Shown piece after piece: positions 11,401 through 25,300 of a stretch of DNA of 64,000 nucleotides. Below the pieces are notes generated by a model. That model saw nothing but the letters and a program-made list of their open reading frames with translations, made no database searches and had not been told where the DNA came from. Made by a program: the position numbers and the translations under genes. Source of the stretch: Cylicocyclus nassatus (taxonomy: Eukaryota > Nematoda > Chromadorea > Rhabditida > Strongylidae); NCBI GenBank assembly GCA_958299035.1, contig CATQJL010000316.1, positions 14,974,347-15,038,346 of the forward strand. The letters are read 5' to 3'. Every line of letters begins with the position of its first letter. Within the stretch, counting starts at the first letter, position 1.

Positions 11401-13200
11401 TTAAATTGAAAGCCCTGTAAGATTGCGTTCATACTGATCCGGAAATCTGGGAACAGTTCCAGCACAGCGCTCGAATTGAGCACTGGGCTGAGACTGTTCC
11501 CGAAATTCAGGATCGCTATGAACACAGCCTAATAGGTCGTGGTGCAAAATTCTCTCACCGCCTTGAGAGTGCGCCTTCAGCACCTACTCCGCCACCCGAC
11601 ACGGTACCAGACCGCGTTGGTCGGAACCCAATCTCAGCGGGAGCGTCACACTAGTAATAGTTTAGCACTTCGATAGAATTGAAACAAATACTGTGCATGA
11701 TTGTCCTCTCAGCAGCCGCTTTATAGGCAGGATCATAAATCTTAACCTTATTGTCGATAATGCTGAGCTATTTGCGATGCCGGAGGTGGTGCAGGAGGAA
11801 CCAAAGCCGCCGCCTGTATCCAAGGGGAATGTGGAAAGCAGAGAAGGCTCCGCCCATCGCTCCGCCCACGGGATGCTTCAATTGTGCGTTCAGCAAGAAT
11901 GGTAGATGGACTACCAGATAGTGGTCAAATTCGATGGGTTAAGAGGTTGAACTATGAATTGAAACTTGAGAAATGGATAGTAAAGATCTGGGAGTCAGTA
12001 AAGATTCTGAAACAGGTTTTCAGGTACCAGGATGATAATAGAAGTAGTATCATGCCATAAACCTAATAAATGTATTAACGGTCATCTTTGTAAGCTTCAT
12101 ATAAAACACCTTTACCATTTAACTGTTGTTTAGTTTTGCTCAAAACCGATGTGATAATGATACAGCTTAGAAGGAGGATTACCAAAAAATTGATTTAAAG
12201 CAGGAGAACATAAGCCGAAAATGAAGTTTTAAAGTGATTTTAACAATAACTTTAACAAAAAGAACAAGGACGTAACATGCAAATGCAAACATCGTTATGC
12301 TTGAGAGGAGGCTCAGTAAAGCTTCACAGCTCAGATTACGAACCAAACCTGAACCCCGCTGGCAGTTGTCGAGACATAGAGTTAAAAAATTGGCGAATTT
12401 TGACGATTATAGTGTTGGACCACCCAAGTAAAGTGGTCATTTTTAGCACGTTAACTTTGTTTTAAAGATGAGAACTTCTTTTTGCATTTGGTACAAAAAA
12501 CTTCTACTTTTTGCTCAGACTGGGACCACTTCAAATAAACTTTAAAATAAGTAAATATGAGCAAGCCAAACTTCGTTTGTCTCATTTTTTCACTTCCAAT
12601 ATCAGAATAAAGGGAACCAATCAGACTCATATCACTTTTGTGCAAATTACGAGGTTTAGCCTATCGAATATGTATATTTTTGCCGCCTTCTTACACGATC
12701 CACCCAGCAGTGCAGGCTTAGCGTGTTACCATAACCCAGCTCGCAGTATTTTTCATTTTCATAGATGAGAAAACCTGACCATATCTTTACTTAGAAAAAA
12801 TGATTCTGAATGAGATTTCTCTATAGAGAAGAAGGTTAGCAGTGGCAACGATATAAAAAGCACAGACAAATGCTCTGAAGGTCCAGTTAATGAAATGTGG
12901 CACAACTTCTAATAAGGGCAAGCAAAGCTCTTCTGGGGTTGTGCCACACCCCATTAACTTACCTCCAAAAAAATTTAACAAACAGAACATTTACTGTTTG
13001 ATAGCCATACTCGTAGTTCTTTGTACAACTAACTGAAACTGAATCGTCTTCTTCCGTTCGAGCAATAGTTGTCGGAGGGACAACCACTGTAGGCGAAAGA
13101 TGGGACAAATGAGATTTTGGCTGGCTCTTAATTCTATAGTTTAATGGTCATTGAAACCATGATTCATATATAAGCAAATATACAGCAGTGCTTGTACTGA

Positions 13201-16200
13201 CAAGGGAAGGATACCAACATTAGTTGGCAACTGAAGATGAGTTGTATATCATCAGATGCGCCTTTGAACGCTAATTCCAAATCAGCTTTCCTTTTCTGCG
13301 GAATAAATTTCCGAAAGGAGTTCTGAGCGTTTGAACGTCCAAATTTGCCAGGCTTAAAATCGGCGAAAAAGCTCTAAAACAACACCCATTGGATTTCCAC
13401 CGGCTTTGTTCCTTCCTTGCAAGCAATATACTCGATACAAAAATGATATTCCACTTTCCGGTGTTTTCGTACAGCTTTTCGCCAATTTTAGGTCACCTAG
13501 ATCACTACATTTGGGTGGCCCATTGGGGCTCAGAATTTGCTAAAACTTGGCCCATGGTGATTATTTGACATGATAAAACGATTATGCTGGAATGGGGGGG
13601 GGAGTATTGAAGCGGAGTTTAGGAAAGGGCTCATATGTGGAGGTTCTGCGCCACACCTCTTGTATCTGTTGTGAGTGCTTTTCAAGAAAAAAATTAAAGT
13701 AAAAGTAGTCATTCAGGACAGTCTTCTGTGCCTCGCGCAGCAGTGGTGATTGTCAGAACACTATTGCAATATACTACGTTAAGTAAACTCCAACATCACT
13801 GCTCTACTAGACCGCCAAAAACACTGCAACGAACTGTGTCATTTGTTTCTTGTTACGACAAATGCTCCACATCCGGAAAAGCATATCTCACATAGGAAAT
13901 AAGTTCAGATTACCGTTTCAAGCCTAGTATTGCCGCAGAAAATGTCTACAACTCATCTAAAGACGTCTGAAGCATACTTTCTCGCTTCCTCAACAGCTAT
14001 GAAAACATTTTCTAGAATTTTTCTCTTGCAAAGGAAGGATACAATTTTGTGAAACAATGGTGCTTTTAAGTCTTCTAGTTGCTTTGAGCGGAAGTTCTCA
14101 CAAATGAAGCGCCTAAAAGCAGCAAGTATCCCTTCAAAAAACTCTTAATCACCCAGAGCATATAGGGTTCGGAGGTTTTATGTCGAAGAAGACAGCACAA
14201 AAATTGTTATGTAAGAGAAGAAATTCAACGTAACGTAACGCCATTACGAAATTTTTGTTGCTTGACTGCAGCTTGTATTGTAAAATGTGTGGTGCATTTG
14301 CTCATGGTGTTGCAAGCAAAATCTGTACATATTATGCACAATAGCAAGCATAGAAATACTGCACTTTATTAGCAGAGGCGACAGTCAGATTTTTTTTATT
14401 TTTATTGGTTTTGACAATAATAAAATACAACCACAACACAACCAAGCAACAGCTTTCAGAAGTCAATGCTTCGATAGCACTTACTGTTGCTCTGCTTTTG
14501 TACAAAAGAAGATAATAAGGCAATCTAGCGCGGACCTCCATCTCTCTCCGAAGCGATGCGGTTCTAATTTAAACTTCGAAAGACCGATGTTCTGTTCGAA
14601 CACGCACTTCGCAAATAAAGTTAGTTTTCGTCTTTTTCATGCTTCACTTAAGAGATAAGGTCGGGGCTAGCGTCTTGAGAACTCGCGTGAGTAACGGCAT
14701 CAGTCTCCGATTTCAAATGCATTATGCTACACTTTTTGAAAGAAAAATGTAGCTTAACTGTTGTTTGCAGAAAACTGCGTAAGGTTGCAGACCTGCTGAT
14801 ATTGGCTGATTATCCAGTAGGGGTAAGGCTTTTCAACAGTAGCGGTAAACAAAAATTCTGCAGGGATTCTATCAAAAACTTCGACAGAAGAAGCGCTTTT
14901 TACAAAAAAAAAGATACAGAATATTTTTCATTTTGCTGCTTGAGAACTCAATCATTTTAGGTTTAGGAAGATATTGCTGAATCTAGCAGATGTCAATTCA
15001 AATGAAATATTCATTATTCATTTCAAAAAGTAAAAGCGACATGTAGGTTGAAAATTGCACTTACCTCGCAAACTGACAAGTACAATGCTTTTATAATTGT
15101 ATATCGGTTGAATCTGCCACCATGGTTCGGGCTCCTTTCTGCAACTGTGCGTAAGTGTGTCTCTACAGTTACCAGACAGGCATTTGAACATGGTTCTACT
15201 TGAACAAATCGACCCTTTCCTGATTACGAACTCAGTTTGAACCGTAAAGAAATGCTTGCCACCTGCAGGGCGTATAATCTAGCTGATTTTAGTAATATTT
15301 TTATGCATGCGCTCCAGTTGGAGGAAATGGCAAGGAGGGTGGAACTCGCGTAAGGAGGAAGCAGCATACAACGGATTGAAGGAATTGAAAAACCAAAAGC
15401 AGTGTTGTATGGGGTGGGGCCTCCTCCCCCCCCCCCAGCCCGAGAATGGGTTGCGAAATTTTTGAAAGTTATCACATGCGTTGTAAAATCTGCAAGTAAC
15501 TTGTTTATACTTGACTGTGTAATTAAAATGATTTCTAAGAATTCTAAAAATCCAATCTAGCCTCATAAAAAACATAGCAAAAAGGGTAAGGAAATCCTGG
15601 GTACGCTACTGCCTCAAAGGTATGCGCTGCTCGACTTATTGTCAGCAGTTAAAATTGTTGTAAAAACTACATTATCAAGGTGAAAATCACACACATTACG
15701 TCAGGCAGTTCCTTTGCAATCAAGTCAATGGAAGGCTAAGATGTCGGGATTAGATTACGGTGCAAAACTGTCGTGACGGTATCTATGTATATCTAAGTTG
15801 AAAACGTTTTTAAATAAGTTGAAAAATAAGGGAACCTGTAAAGAGGCGCATTTTTCGCAAAAATAAAAAATCTATGAAGTGTTTAATAGCGTGAATCAAC
15901 AGTGACAAACAAAAATCTCACTTTCCAAAGCAGCCTTTTACTGGCAGAACACTAGTTGTTTCTTGCGCAAATGATATCAACGCCAAATATTATAACTTAG
16001 GGTACCTCAAGTGAGATGTTGAACAAGGCGTAAAACAATAGTGCATTCAATTTTTCCTTTTATACCAGATACCCAGTAGGATACGTAAGCTGTTGATTGC
16101 CAAAAACATACAATCTACGATTTGTATCTCCAAAAATATGCAGGTGAATAGAGGTAATCAGAAGATGGTTTGTGACGAAATCTACTACTACTTGATTGTG

Positions 16201-16351
16201 TTCTCTACTACTATTTGATTATGTGTATTACTTTTCGGTAAACAAGTGCATTGTGATTTTTGCATTATATCTCATAAAAAGCTGGCTGCTCTTATAATTG
16301 ACTACTCATGTTGACAGTCTATGATACTCATGATTATACTGTTTAACTCAC
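13201..16351. other. Unassigned; probably contains the 3' part of gene B
   Basis: Downstream exons of the minus-strand gene B should lie here but no further homologous exon could be fixed. Frames at 14287-14658, 14724-14960 and 15224-15575 have no recognisable motif. A CAAGGGAAGGATACC motif at 13203 resembles the tip of the element at 53001. A poly-C run lies at 15421-15437. Confidence 0.3.
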
Positions 16352-19300
16352 ATGCCCGAAAAAAATAACAGACAATTTGCTACATTGCGTACATCCCTTG
16401 ATCGGTTGATGTGATCGATTGCACTGTAAAATGTTTGAGTTATGCTTTCTTCAACATATGTGCGTACCAAAAGTGATTAAAACTCATACCTTTCATCAGC
16501 GGGTGGACAAGGAAAATCACCGGGTAGTATTTCCCTATACGCCTTTTCGAAAATTATTGAACTGTCATTTGCCATATTTTCAAAAACTGTATAGAATTTC
16601 TTCGACGCTATATTCTGGTTTACTTGACCGTAAGCCCAAAAGCCTGCACTTGAACTTAAGCTGGTATTAACGACTTTCTGGGCAATATCAGAAACCATCT
16701 CCGTTTCCTGAATAGTCAAAAAATCAGATCCTCGACAGTGGTACAACATGCAGATGTTTGAAGTAAATCTTTGGTCATCAGGTACAGTCATAAGAAAGAA
16801 TGCTAAAAATGCTAAGCGCTTGAACGAGTTTTCATGTTTACATGATTGTCAATATTTACCTTCATTATTTCCGAGTTATTATTAAAGGTGAGCAAGTCTA
16901 CTGCAAAGGCACAGTAAATATCCGGATGTGCTGAAATTAGTTGATAATATACTAATAGGCGCACCAGTTGTTCATCAATGTGTACCAAAGGCCTAACAAA
17001 GTTTCTTTTTTTTTTAAATTTTCTCTTTTTCGTTTTCAACCTATTCCTTCCCTCTATCCATACATTACGCAACATAATTACGCTTCCGAAAGTAGAAGCG
17101 AAAAACTCGCTTTTGTTGGAATCCAGTGCGAGAAATAAAAAGTACCGTGGAGATAAAGTAAGTCTTACCTCTGAAGTAATGTAAAGCGACTGTTTACACT
17201 ATCTGAAAGATGAAGAGAAGTACCTCTTGTTTGAAAGTGTTGTGCATTCATGTAAATCTCAGGGAAAATACCTTACAAGGGAATGGTCAGAAGTCGAAGT
17301 GGCCAAACCAAAGAAGCTGTATATCATTTGATGCAGTATAAAACGCTAACTTCGAATCTGTCTTCCTTATCTGCTTCCCGCTTCTGTGGACGAAGCTACA
17401 AGCGGTTTTATTGTAAAAGAAATCATGCATAAAAACAGCGAAATTGAGCACATTGTTGCACTTTTAGCTCGGCTTTTGGCTTCATAAATTTTAAGTAAGC
17501 TAGCTGCATATTTTTGCCCAGCATTGAGGCGAACGAGGCTCTGTACGGCTAAATTTTTAATTTCACGCATAATTTCTAAGCAAAATAATGGTCTTTAATG
17601 GCTTATAACTTCGTCCAGAAAAGCGATAAGCAGATAAAGAAAACAGATTTAGAGTCAGCGCTTCATGCGTTGACTGGATTGGCCGCTTCGATTTCTGACC
17701 ATTCCCTTGTTAGTGAGTTAGTATCTCACACCTAATTTTTCGAATGGTCTTCATAAACAAATATTTCAGCAGTCCTTTGTCTATGAATCAAATGTTTGAG
17801 ACAAACCTGTCGCCATTGTTGTAGTTGTCAGCTTAGTTGTGCTTCTTCTAGTCGTGGTGTCCATTTCCTCACCTTCAATGTTCTTAGTCAATGGTATGTA
17901 TTCAGGAAAGTGAAATTCACTCCTATGAAAAGAGGGAATACAGAGGTTTGCGAAGGTTTCTGAACAAAGAAGTTATAATTATTGCAAAGCAATCACCTAA
18001 ACATTCGTATAGCTGTTATTGCTCTTGATGAATAAGGTAGTGAGGAGGTACAGGTGAACGCAACAAGTTTTGTCTAAAGTTGTACAAAATGCTGTAAGAT
18101 CGATTAAGCGCAAAATTCGAGTAGTTAAATAACATTGACATAGCATGGCAGACCTCAATCGCAAAATTTTCAGACTATCACTCGCTCACTGTTTGCTTTC
18201 GTTGTTGACAAGTACTCTCTCAAATTCCAAATCCGAAAAAACCATCTTAAATGTGCGCTTTCTTTGCCTATCACATAGAACTTTGAAAAAATTTGAAAAG
18301 AAAGCTCATTTCAAAAATTCCACTTTTCAACTTTTACGGTATCCCGCAAGTAGTATTCAAGCGATGCGTTAGAGAATTTTCCACACCTCTCTCTCTCATA
18401 TTTTCAATATTTGCCTTATATGTGAGGGGTGCCTAACATTTGGAAAGAAGCTATTGTTACGGCCATTCCAAAAGTACCTAAACCCATGGCGGTTAACCGA
18501 TTTCAGGCCTATAAGCATAAATTCTGTCCCATGCAAAATTTTTGAGAAAATTCTACGCGACAAACTATTTTCTTGGTTTCAAACTCATACCTCCCAAACA
18601 ACATGTTTCGTCATGGAGCATATACTGTGACACAACTGATAGATTGCAGACATGACTGGTCATATAAAAAAAGAAGTGGATGTAATCTATTTCGATTTGT
18701 TCAAAGCTTTCGACCGTATAAGTCATGATAATTGTTATATAAGCTGGAGCATTAGGGCATCAGAGGAGTTCTACTGGAATTGATTAAGTCATATTTTCAC
18801 TCTAGATTTATGACTGCCCGTGTTGGTAGAGATCACTCTGGGCGTTTTCCATGTACAAGTGGGCTTTCGCAGGGAGGTGCTCTTTCACCTCTTCTCTTCA
18901 TTATCTATACCGCCGACTTGCCCAAAATTTTGAAAATTCATCCCGATATTCACGTACTAATGTACGCTGATGAAATAAAAATATACGGGATTTATGATTA
19001 CAGCAATCGCGAAGTTATCAAAGATGCTTTACAACGCGTCATTGACCGTATGGTTGATTGGTGCGCAGTTTGGGATGTTTCGATAAACGTCAAAAAAAGT
19101 GTCGTGTTTCATACTGGTGCGATACCAATTACGAACACGCTGGAGTCATGCTATCCAACGAAACATCAGTTAAGAATTTGGGAGTTCGACGACACCTTAA
19201 AACCTGATCAGCAAGTTTCAACTGTTACCTCACGAGCTTTTTCAACTTTATACACCATTTTTCGCAATATTAAAGTCAATGACGTCAAAATACTGATTGA

Positions 19301-22300
19301 ATTGTACAAAGCATACGACCCCTTTCTTAGAATACTAGCTGGCTTACCCGGCTCCGCCCCGCCCTGTCAATGCTATGATTAAGGTTTCATCCCTATTCTT
19401 GTAGAATCTTTCATTGTGCCCACTTCTACATGCAATTCCCTATTCCCGATGTGTTAATAATTAGCATGCCCACCTACCTCCCTCAACAACCCCCATCCTC
19501 GTAGCTCAAACTTTGCAAAAAAAGCAATAAAACCGGTAAAAGTAAGGATAATTCTGAAAACTGATGGCGCTATTCGGCTATCCGGCCCCAAAATGTTTTT
19601 GTGATGGATCTTGCTCAAAGTCGGTACATGGGGATTATTAAAGCCGCTAATAACGAATATCGTAGTCATTTCGCGCGATATAGCGCCATTTTCTGGGTTT
19701 ACGTTGGGTACATATAAGAAGCTAAAATCATGGATTTCGCTGAAACTTTGAGGGGGGCTAATTGACATGCTGATTACGAATATCATACTCCTTCGGCATT
19801 TTGAGGCGATTTTACTGAGTTATGGTAGGTATATACTGCAGAGGGGCGAAATCTCAGTTTTAGCTGAAACTCGGTCTAGAGAGATTCGACTTTCTAACCA
19901 CGTTTAAAACACTCTCATTGCGTTTTGAGACCTTTTCGCAGAGTTACGGTAGGTACATGGCAGCGGGTAAAAATCATGAACCTGCCTGAAACCTTGGCAG
20001 AAAATTACCTAAAGTGCTGTTTCAAGAATATCGTGCTCAATCCCCACAATAAAGGCAATTCGTGTGGTATAAAAGTTTCCCACGACCGTAATGCTTTCCC
20101 TTATAAGACCACTGCTGAGCGCGAGACACCCTTCGGCGGCTTTGCCTAAGCATAGACAGGGGGAGGGAGATTTGCCGCGTGCGTTACGCGTTGGGACAGG
20201 TTATCAGGATGGCGCTGGAGACCGCCATGCAAAACGACCGTTTCCCCATCTCTTGAATATCTGGGATCTGAATTGGCCCGAAAGCGAAAAAATGTCCATT
20301 CAAACTCTGCAACTCACCATAACTTCACTATTGCGTTATGACAGCGAGCAAGCACCATACTCATAATTGATATACTTGTGAACCGTTACAGGTAAGGTTT
20401 TGAGCAAATCTGGAACTTCGACCCATCTACACCCACCGTAACCCAAGAAAATGCACTATCCTGCGAAATCAGCATGATATTCATGTTCAGCGCGCTAGAT
20501 GCGCACTAGACATTCTAGACGAAGTTTAAAGCAAATCTATGTTTTCGATGCCATATAACCACCACAACTCTATGAAAAGGTCCCAATATGCACAGAGAGA
20601 TGATATTCGTAATTAGCATGTCGAATAAGCCATATGGACCGAACTCCAGCCGAATTTATGATTTTGACTTCCTACCTACACCTATCGTAATCACACGGGA
20701 AGACTTTCTGCGGAGAAAGTGTGATATCTGTAATCGGCTTGTAAAGGGCCGGGCATACTTCACGCGGTTTCAGTCGCGACGCGATTTGGCAATTCGCCAG
20801 AAGTCTTCGGATCCAACATTAGCAAAGTGCACATGCATATTGTGTATAACTTACGTAAACTGATGAAATGCCCTATCTCTTCTGTACATTTATAATGTGC
20901 TTACAATGAGTTATGGACACCTGGAATACTGCCAAATCGCGTCGCGATTGAAATCGCTTGAAGTATGCCCGGCCCTTAAGATAACCCTTATACACGAAGT
21001 ATGAGTAAGCTCTACCACAAAAAAATTTTGGGGCCCGGATAGCCGAATAGCGCCAAACTAATATCGAATTCGCAATCAGCATGCTCGATTACCCCCTGTG
21101 CAAACTCCCAGCCTCGTAGGTCAAACTTTACAAAAAAAATCGATAAAATCGACAAAATTAATCGTTAATCCTGAAAACTAATATTGTATTCGGAATCCCA
21201 TGCTCGATTACCCCCTGTGACAACTCCCAGCCCGTAAGTGAACTCTGCAAAAAATCGATGAAAATCGATAAAATCGATATCGATCGATGACGAAAAGTAG
21301 CCTATGACACCCGCCGAGGCCCGAAGCGTATTGCCAAGTTTGGTCCGGCTCGGTTCAGAAATGGAATTTTCTATTCGGAACATACGTACATACAGACAGA
21401 CATACAGACATACAAACGGACATTCAGGTTTATATATAAGATATCCTAGCCGTACCAACCCGTTAAAACAGCGCTGAGATCCAGAATCTTGAAAAAGCAA
21501 TTAAAAAAAGCGCTTTTTGAAATTCAACAGCTCATAACTTCTTCAGAACTGCATGAATCATGTTGCGACTTCATGACTTAGATTCTTCTCATCAAGAGCT
21601 TTCAGATGATATATAATATGTGGGGGTATGGGGCCTCCTACGAATTATGCTTGGGGGGGGGGAGACGTTTCATCACAAAGCCTCCCCTGGCGCCCTCCCT
21701 CCAATACATTAAAAGTGGGCTGGGGGAGACTTTATAATGAAAATTCTCCCCCCAGAGCATAATTCGTAGGAGGCCTCAAACCCCCACATATTATATATCA
21801 TCTGAAAGCTCTTGATGAGAAGAATCTAACCTATGAGTCGCAACATGATTCATGCAGTTCTCAAAAGCTATGAGCTGTTGAAGTTCAAAAAGCGCTTTTT
21901 TTACCTGCTTTTCAAGACTCTGGATCTCGGCGCTGTTTCAATGGATTGGTACGGCTAGGATATATACGAATAAGGCAAACCTTACTCTACAAAATCTGTA
22001 AAGTCGCAACATCACGCACTTTCACATTCAAAATTTATATGAGTCTAACTGTCAGCTGTCAAAAAACACGCAAAAATGGCGTAAATTTTTAGAATTCTGG
22101 TTTTCGACGACTATCTCTCAAATCGACTCGATTTTTTACTCTCTGATAGAGCACCATTTACTCTTCAAAATCTATGAAGTCGCAGCTGCTGACATCTTCA
22201 AACAACAGATTTATAACAGTGGAAATTTCGCATGATTTTTCACCATTTATTCTGGTTCTCGGCCGTTACCGCCTGGATCAATCTACTTTCTTCGCTGTAC

Positions 22301-25300
22301 ATTATAACAGAATTTAATTAATAAAATTCGTACAGTTACGCTAAGTTTTACTTCCAAATACACTATTTGATAAGCTTATTTTGGATATTTATGACGCTGT
22401 ATACATAAAAATATGCTTTCAATGATCTCTTTTGCATTTGTTTTGCTTATTTTCCGCGCACTGGCGGCAACGACCTGGAAGGATAGACGCTAATGCCCCC
22501 CCCCCCCCCCGGTTGACGTTTTTGGGAGGTGAGTGTCCGGTACTACCACCTTCACTTTTGGCCGGCCAGTGGTAGCTGGGACCACCTTCACTTTTGGTGA
22601 GTCCGGCTCCCACCATCGCACCTCTGCTTTCAACATTGCTGTAATTCCGTAAAATCACTTTTTTTTACCTTGACAACGAGTGAGTGTAATAATGATTACA
22701 GCATACTGTGCTTGATGAGCTCTCTAGTAGGCTGTGCTTTTTCCAAGTAAAAATGGCCTCTACCTTACATTGCCAAAATCTGAATGCTATACGTCAAAGG
22801 AAAAATTTTTTTTGGAAAAGTTGTATTACTTTTTCGCCACCAACTTATTGCCTGAATGAAGTGAAGCAGTTTTTGCAAAAATGTCAATGCTTGACTTATC
22901 ATCTCAGCATTGAATATTGCAACTTCCAGCGCAGATGACGCATAAGCCTACTGTTAGAGTGATCCAATCGTAGCCCCAGGATCGGAACCAGAGTCAGTGT
23001 GGTCACTAAGACCAGTATCAATAGTCAAACTCTGCATTTGGGTAGATCAGTTTTTCAACCCTGTGGGATATAAATGGTAGTAGAGTGTCAGTCATGGTAT
23101 AGTTAAGCTTTCCAAAATTGGCAATTCCTTCCTTTATGTCAGTAACAGTCAACAGTCAGTATGGTCTACGTTTCGGCAGAGACGGAGAGAAATGAAAAGC
23201 TCAAAGAAAGCTCATATACTTTTGCTTATATTTCTTATATGGTTTGCATTTCGAAGCTTACCTAAATGCTAGCTACTTCACCATCCTATAGAAAAATTGT
23301 AAAAAGGTGTTTACAATGATATGATAGTTTCTATCATGAATATAATTGGAACTGCCATATCTTCAGCATGTTGCAAAAAAAGCGCTAGGACAAGATACTT
23401 GGTGTGTATATACTGTCCAATATGATTATGATGATTTACCTTAGGTCGTAAAGAAAGTCTGGGGACTTGCGAAAAAATTTTTTAACCCGCTGTAACTTCA
23501 AGCAGATTGTTTTTTTTGGAAGCTACAAACTTCCTTGCAATGTCCAAAACATATATTTGTCTTGCTGGCTTCACCACCTCACTGCGGTCCACCAGCATGC
23601 GCAGAAGGAAAGAAGGTCGTCGAGGTCAGAAGGAAAGAAGAAAGAAAAGTGGCCTATTTGCTATTTGGTTATCTCAGGCACGATGAAAGCTGGAGAGCTC
23701 AAATGCTGTAGCTATATAGAAATCTGTTGGGGCTTTATGGAGACCATCGCCTTTGAGCGACCACATACAAAAAAGTTTTCCCAGAATGTTGAAAAATCGA
23801 TAATTTTTTGCTCCTAAAAATGCACCTTTTTTCGAGTAAGTGAATTTGAAGTTTTCTCTTTCCGCATAGGGTGAACCAAATCTCTGATTACTGAGGACAT
23901 TATTGGAGTAATGCTTTACATATCTTCTGGACCCATTATCCAGGCATGGCGATCTTCGCAGAAGCGACGCCAGCTGCGAAAGTGTTGCAGTCAGAGGCAA
24001 GTTCGACAGCTTGTAACCTGAGCACAAATCACAAAACTGGAGTACAGTTGCGAGTCAGGATTTGACAGGCTTTTCAATCAAATCATCTATGATTCGGATA
24101 TTCTCCGAATCGCACAAAAAATAGTCGTAGGAAGAAAAATTGTGAAATTTCTATGGTTGGAAAGATTTTTCTACTTAATGTGCAGATCAAAATGTCTTGG
24201 CATCGATAAAAATCAGAAGCCGTATCGAAAACTTTAGGCTTTTCTTCACTAAACACTATAAAATCTTGGTGTCAAAGTCCGGAGCGCCGAAATGCGTTTG
24301 AAAGTGAAATTTCTAAAAGTGCCCGAGAATTTTCTTTACTACCTGATATTGAGCGGCTTAATCTGAAGCTGTGCGGAGTTTGTCCCTTACAAAATTTCAT
24401 AAGGAATGTTTTACAATGCTCTAAGCAAGCAATGTGTAATAGCGTGACCACTCTCGCTATCACACATTACATGCTTAAAGCATGGAAAATGGAAAATTGC
24501 AAGTTATTGTAAAAAATTAGGCGTCGTCGTCAATGGGTCAAAGACGCTGACTTGATGGTTTGCCCCTGTCTGCATAGCAGACAGGGCATGAATTGAACAA
24601 TAACTTGCAATTTTCCATTTCAGGAAAAGACATTACATGCTTAAAGCATGTAATGTCTAGAACAGTGATCCCCGTTTTCAACTAGGGATCACTGGATTTA
24701 GACGACTCTGGAATGGTATAAGAAACAAGCTAATAGAGTGTAAATTACTCTAACACTTTCCGTGTTGATTAGTGAGGGTCTCTGCGAAGCAGAGGTGAAG
24801 CTTTGGCATTTTCATCAAGCAGTAGAAAAGTTTTTCAGAAGGGTAGTAGACGATAAAAACTTTTGAAGCAGTAAATTCATAGTTTTGAGATCCTATGCAT
24901 GCAGGCCCGAAAAAAAGAGATTAAATGGTTTACTCTGTTTTCGAAAAATTAGGTCACAAAGAAAACTACATTAGCTGTTTCTTCGTTTTGTGTAGCGGGA
25001 TGCTTCGTCCACCCTTCTACTGGGCTTTAGCACATTGACGATGATGTGGACCATCGATGGGTTACACCTCTTCATAAGGTAAACCCTTTACAGGTTTAGA
25101 ATTCCAATTTCCGGAAAGTACACGGGGTTATTGGGATCTGTAAACTCCGCTGTCGAAGAGTACAGATGCAGAATGCATACAGATACTTACAAAACATTCC
25201 CACACCTCGTAAATAATTCACAAAACAAATGACCACGAAATTTTTGTGCGATATCGCGTCGTCCCACAGCACGCTACACAAAATTAGGCGTCGTCGTCAA

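Larger units (their letters stand above)
9982..13200. other. Mostly unassigned; one exon-like segment and one foldback
   Basis: Apart from the separate entries at 10280 and 11166, no supported gene is seen. A hairpin with GTTAATG / TGTGGCACAAC arms lies at about 12884-12958. Short frames at 12277-12768 and 12787-12990 show no domain. Confidence 0.35.

Noticed and set aside
21442..21540. Possible continuation of the LINE (AEIQNLEKAIKK) right of H4
   Set aside because: The same text occurs in both inverted arms of the palindrome, so it is better explained by that element; similarity to LINE tails is short.
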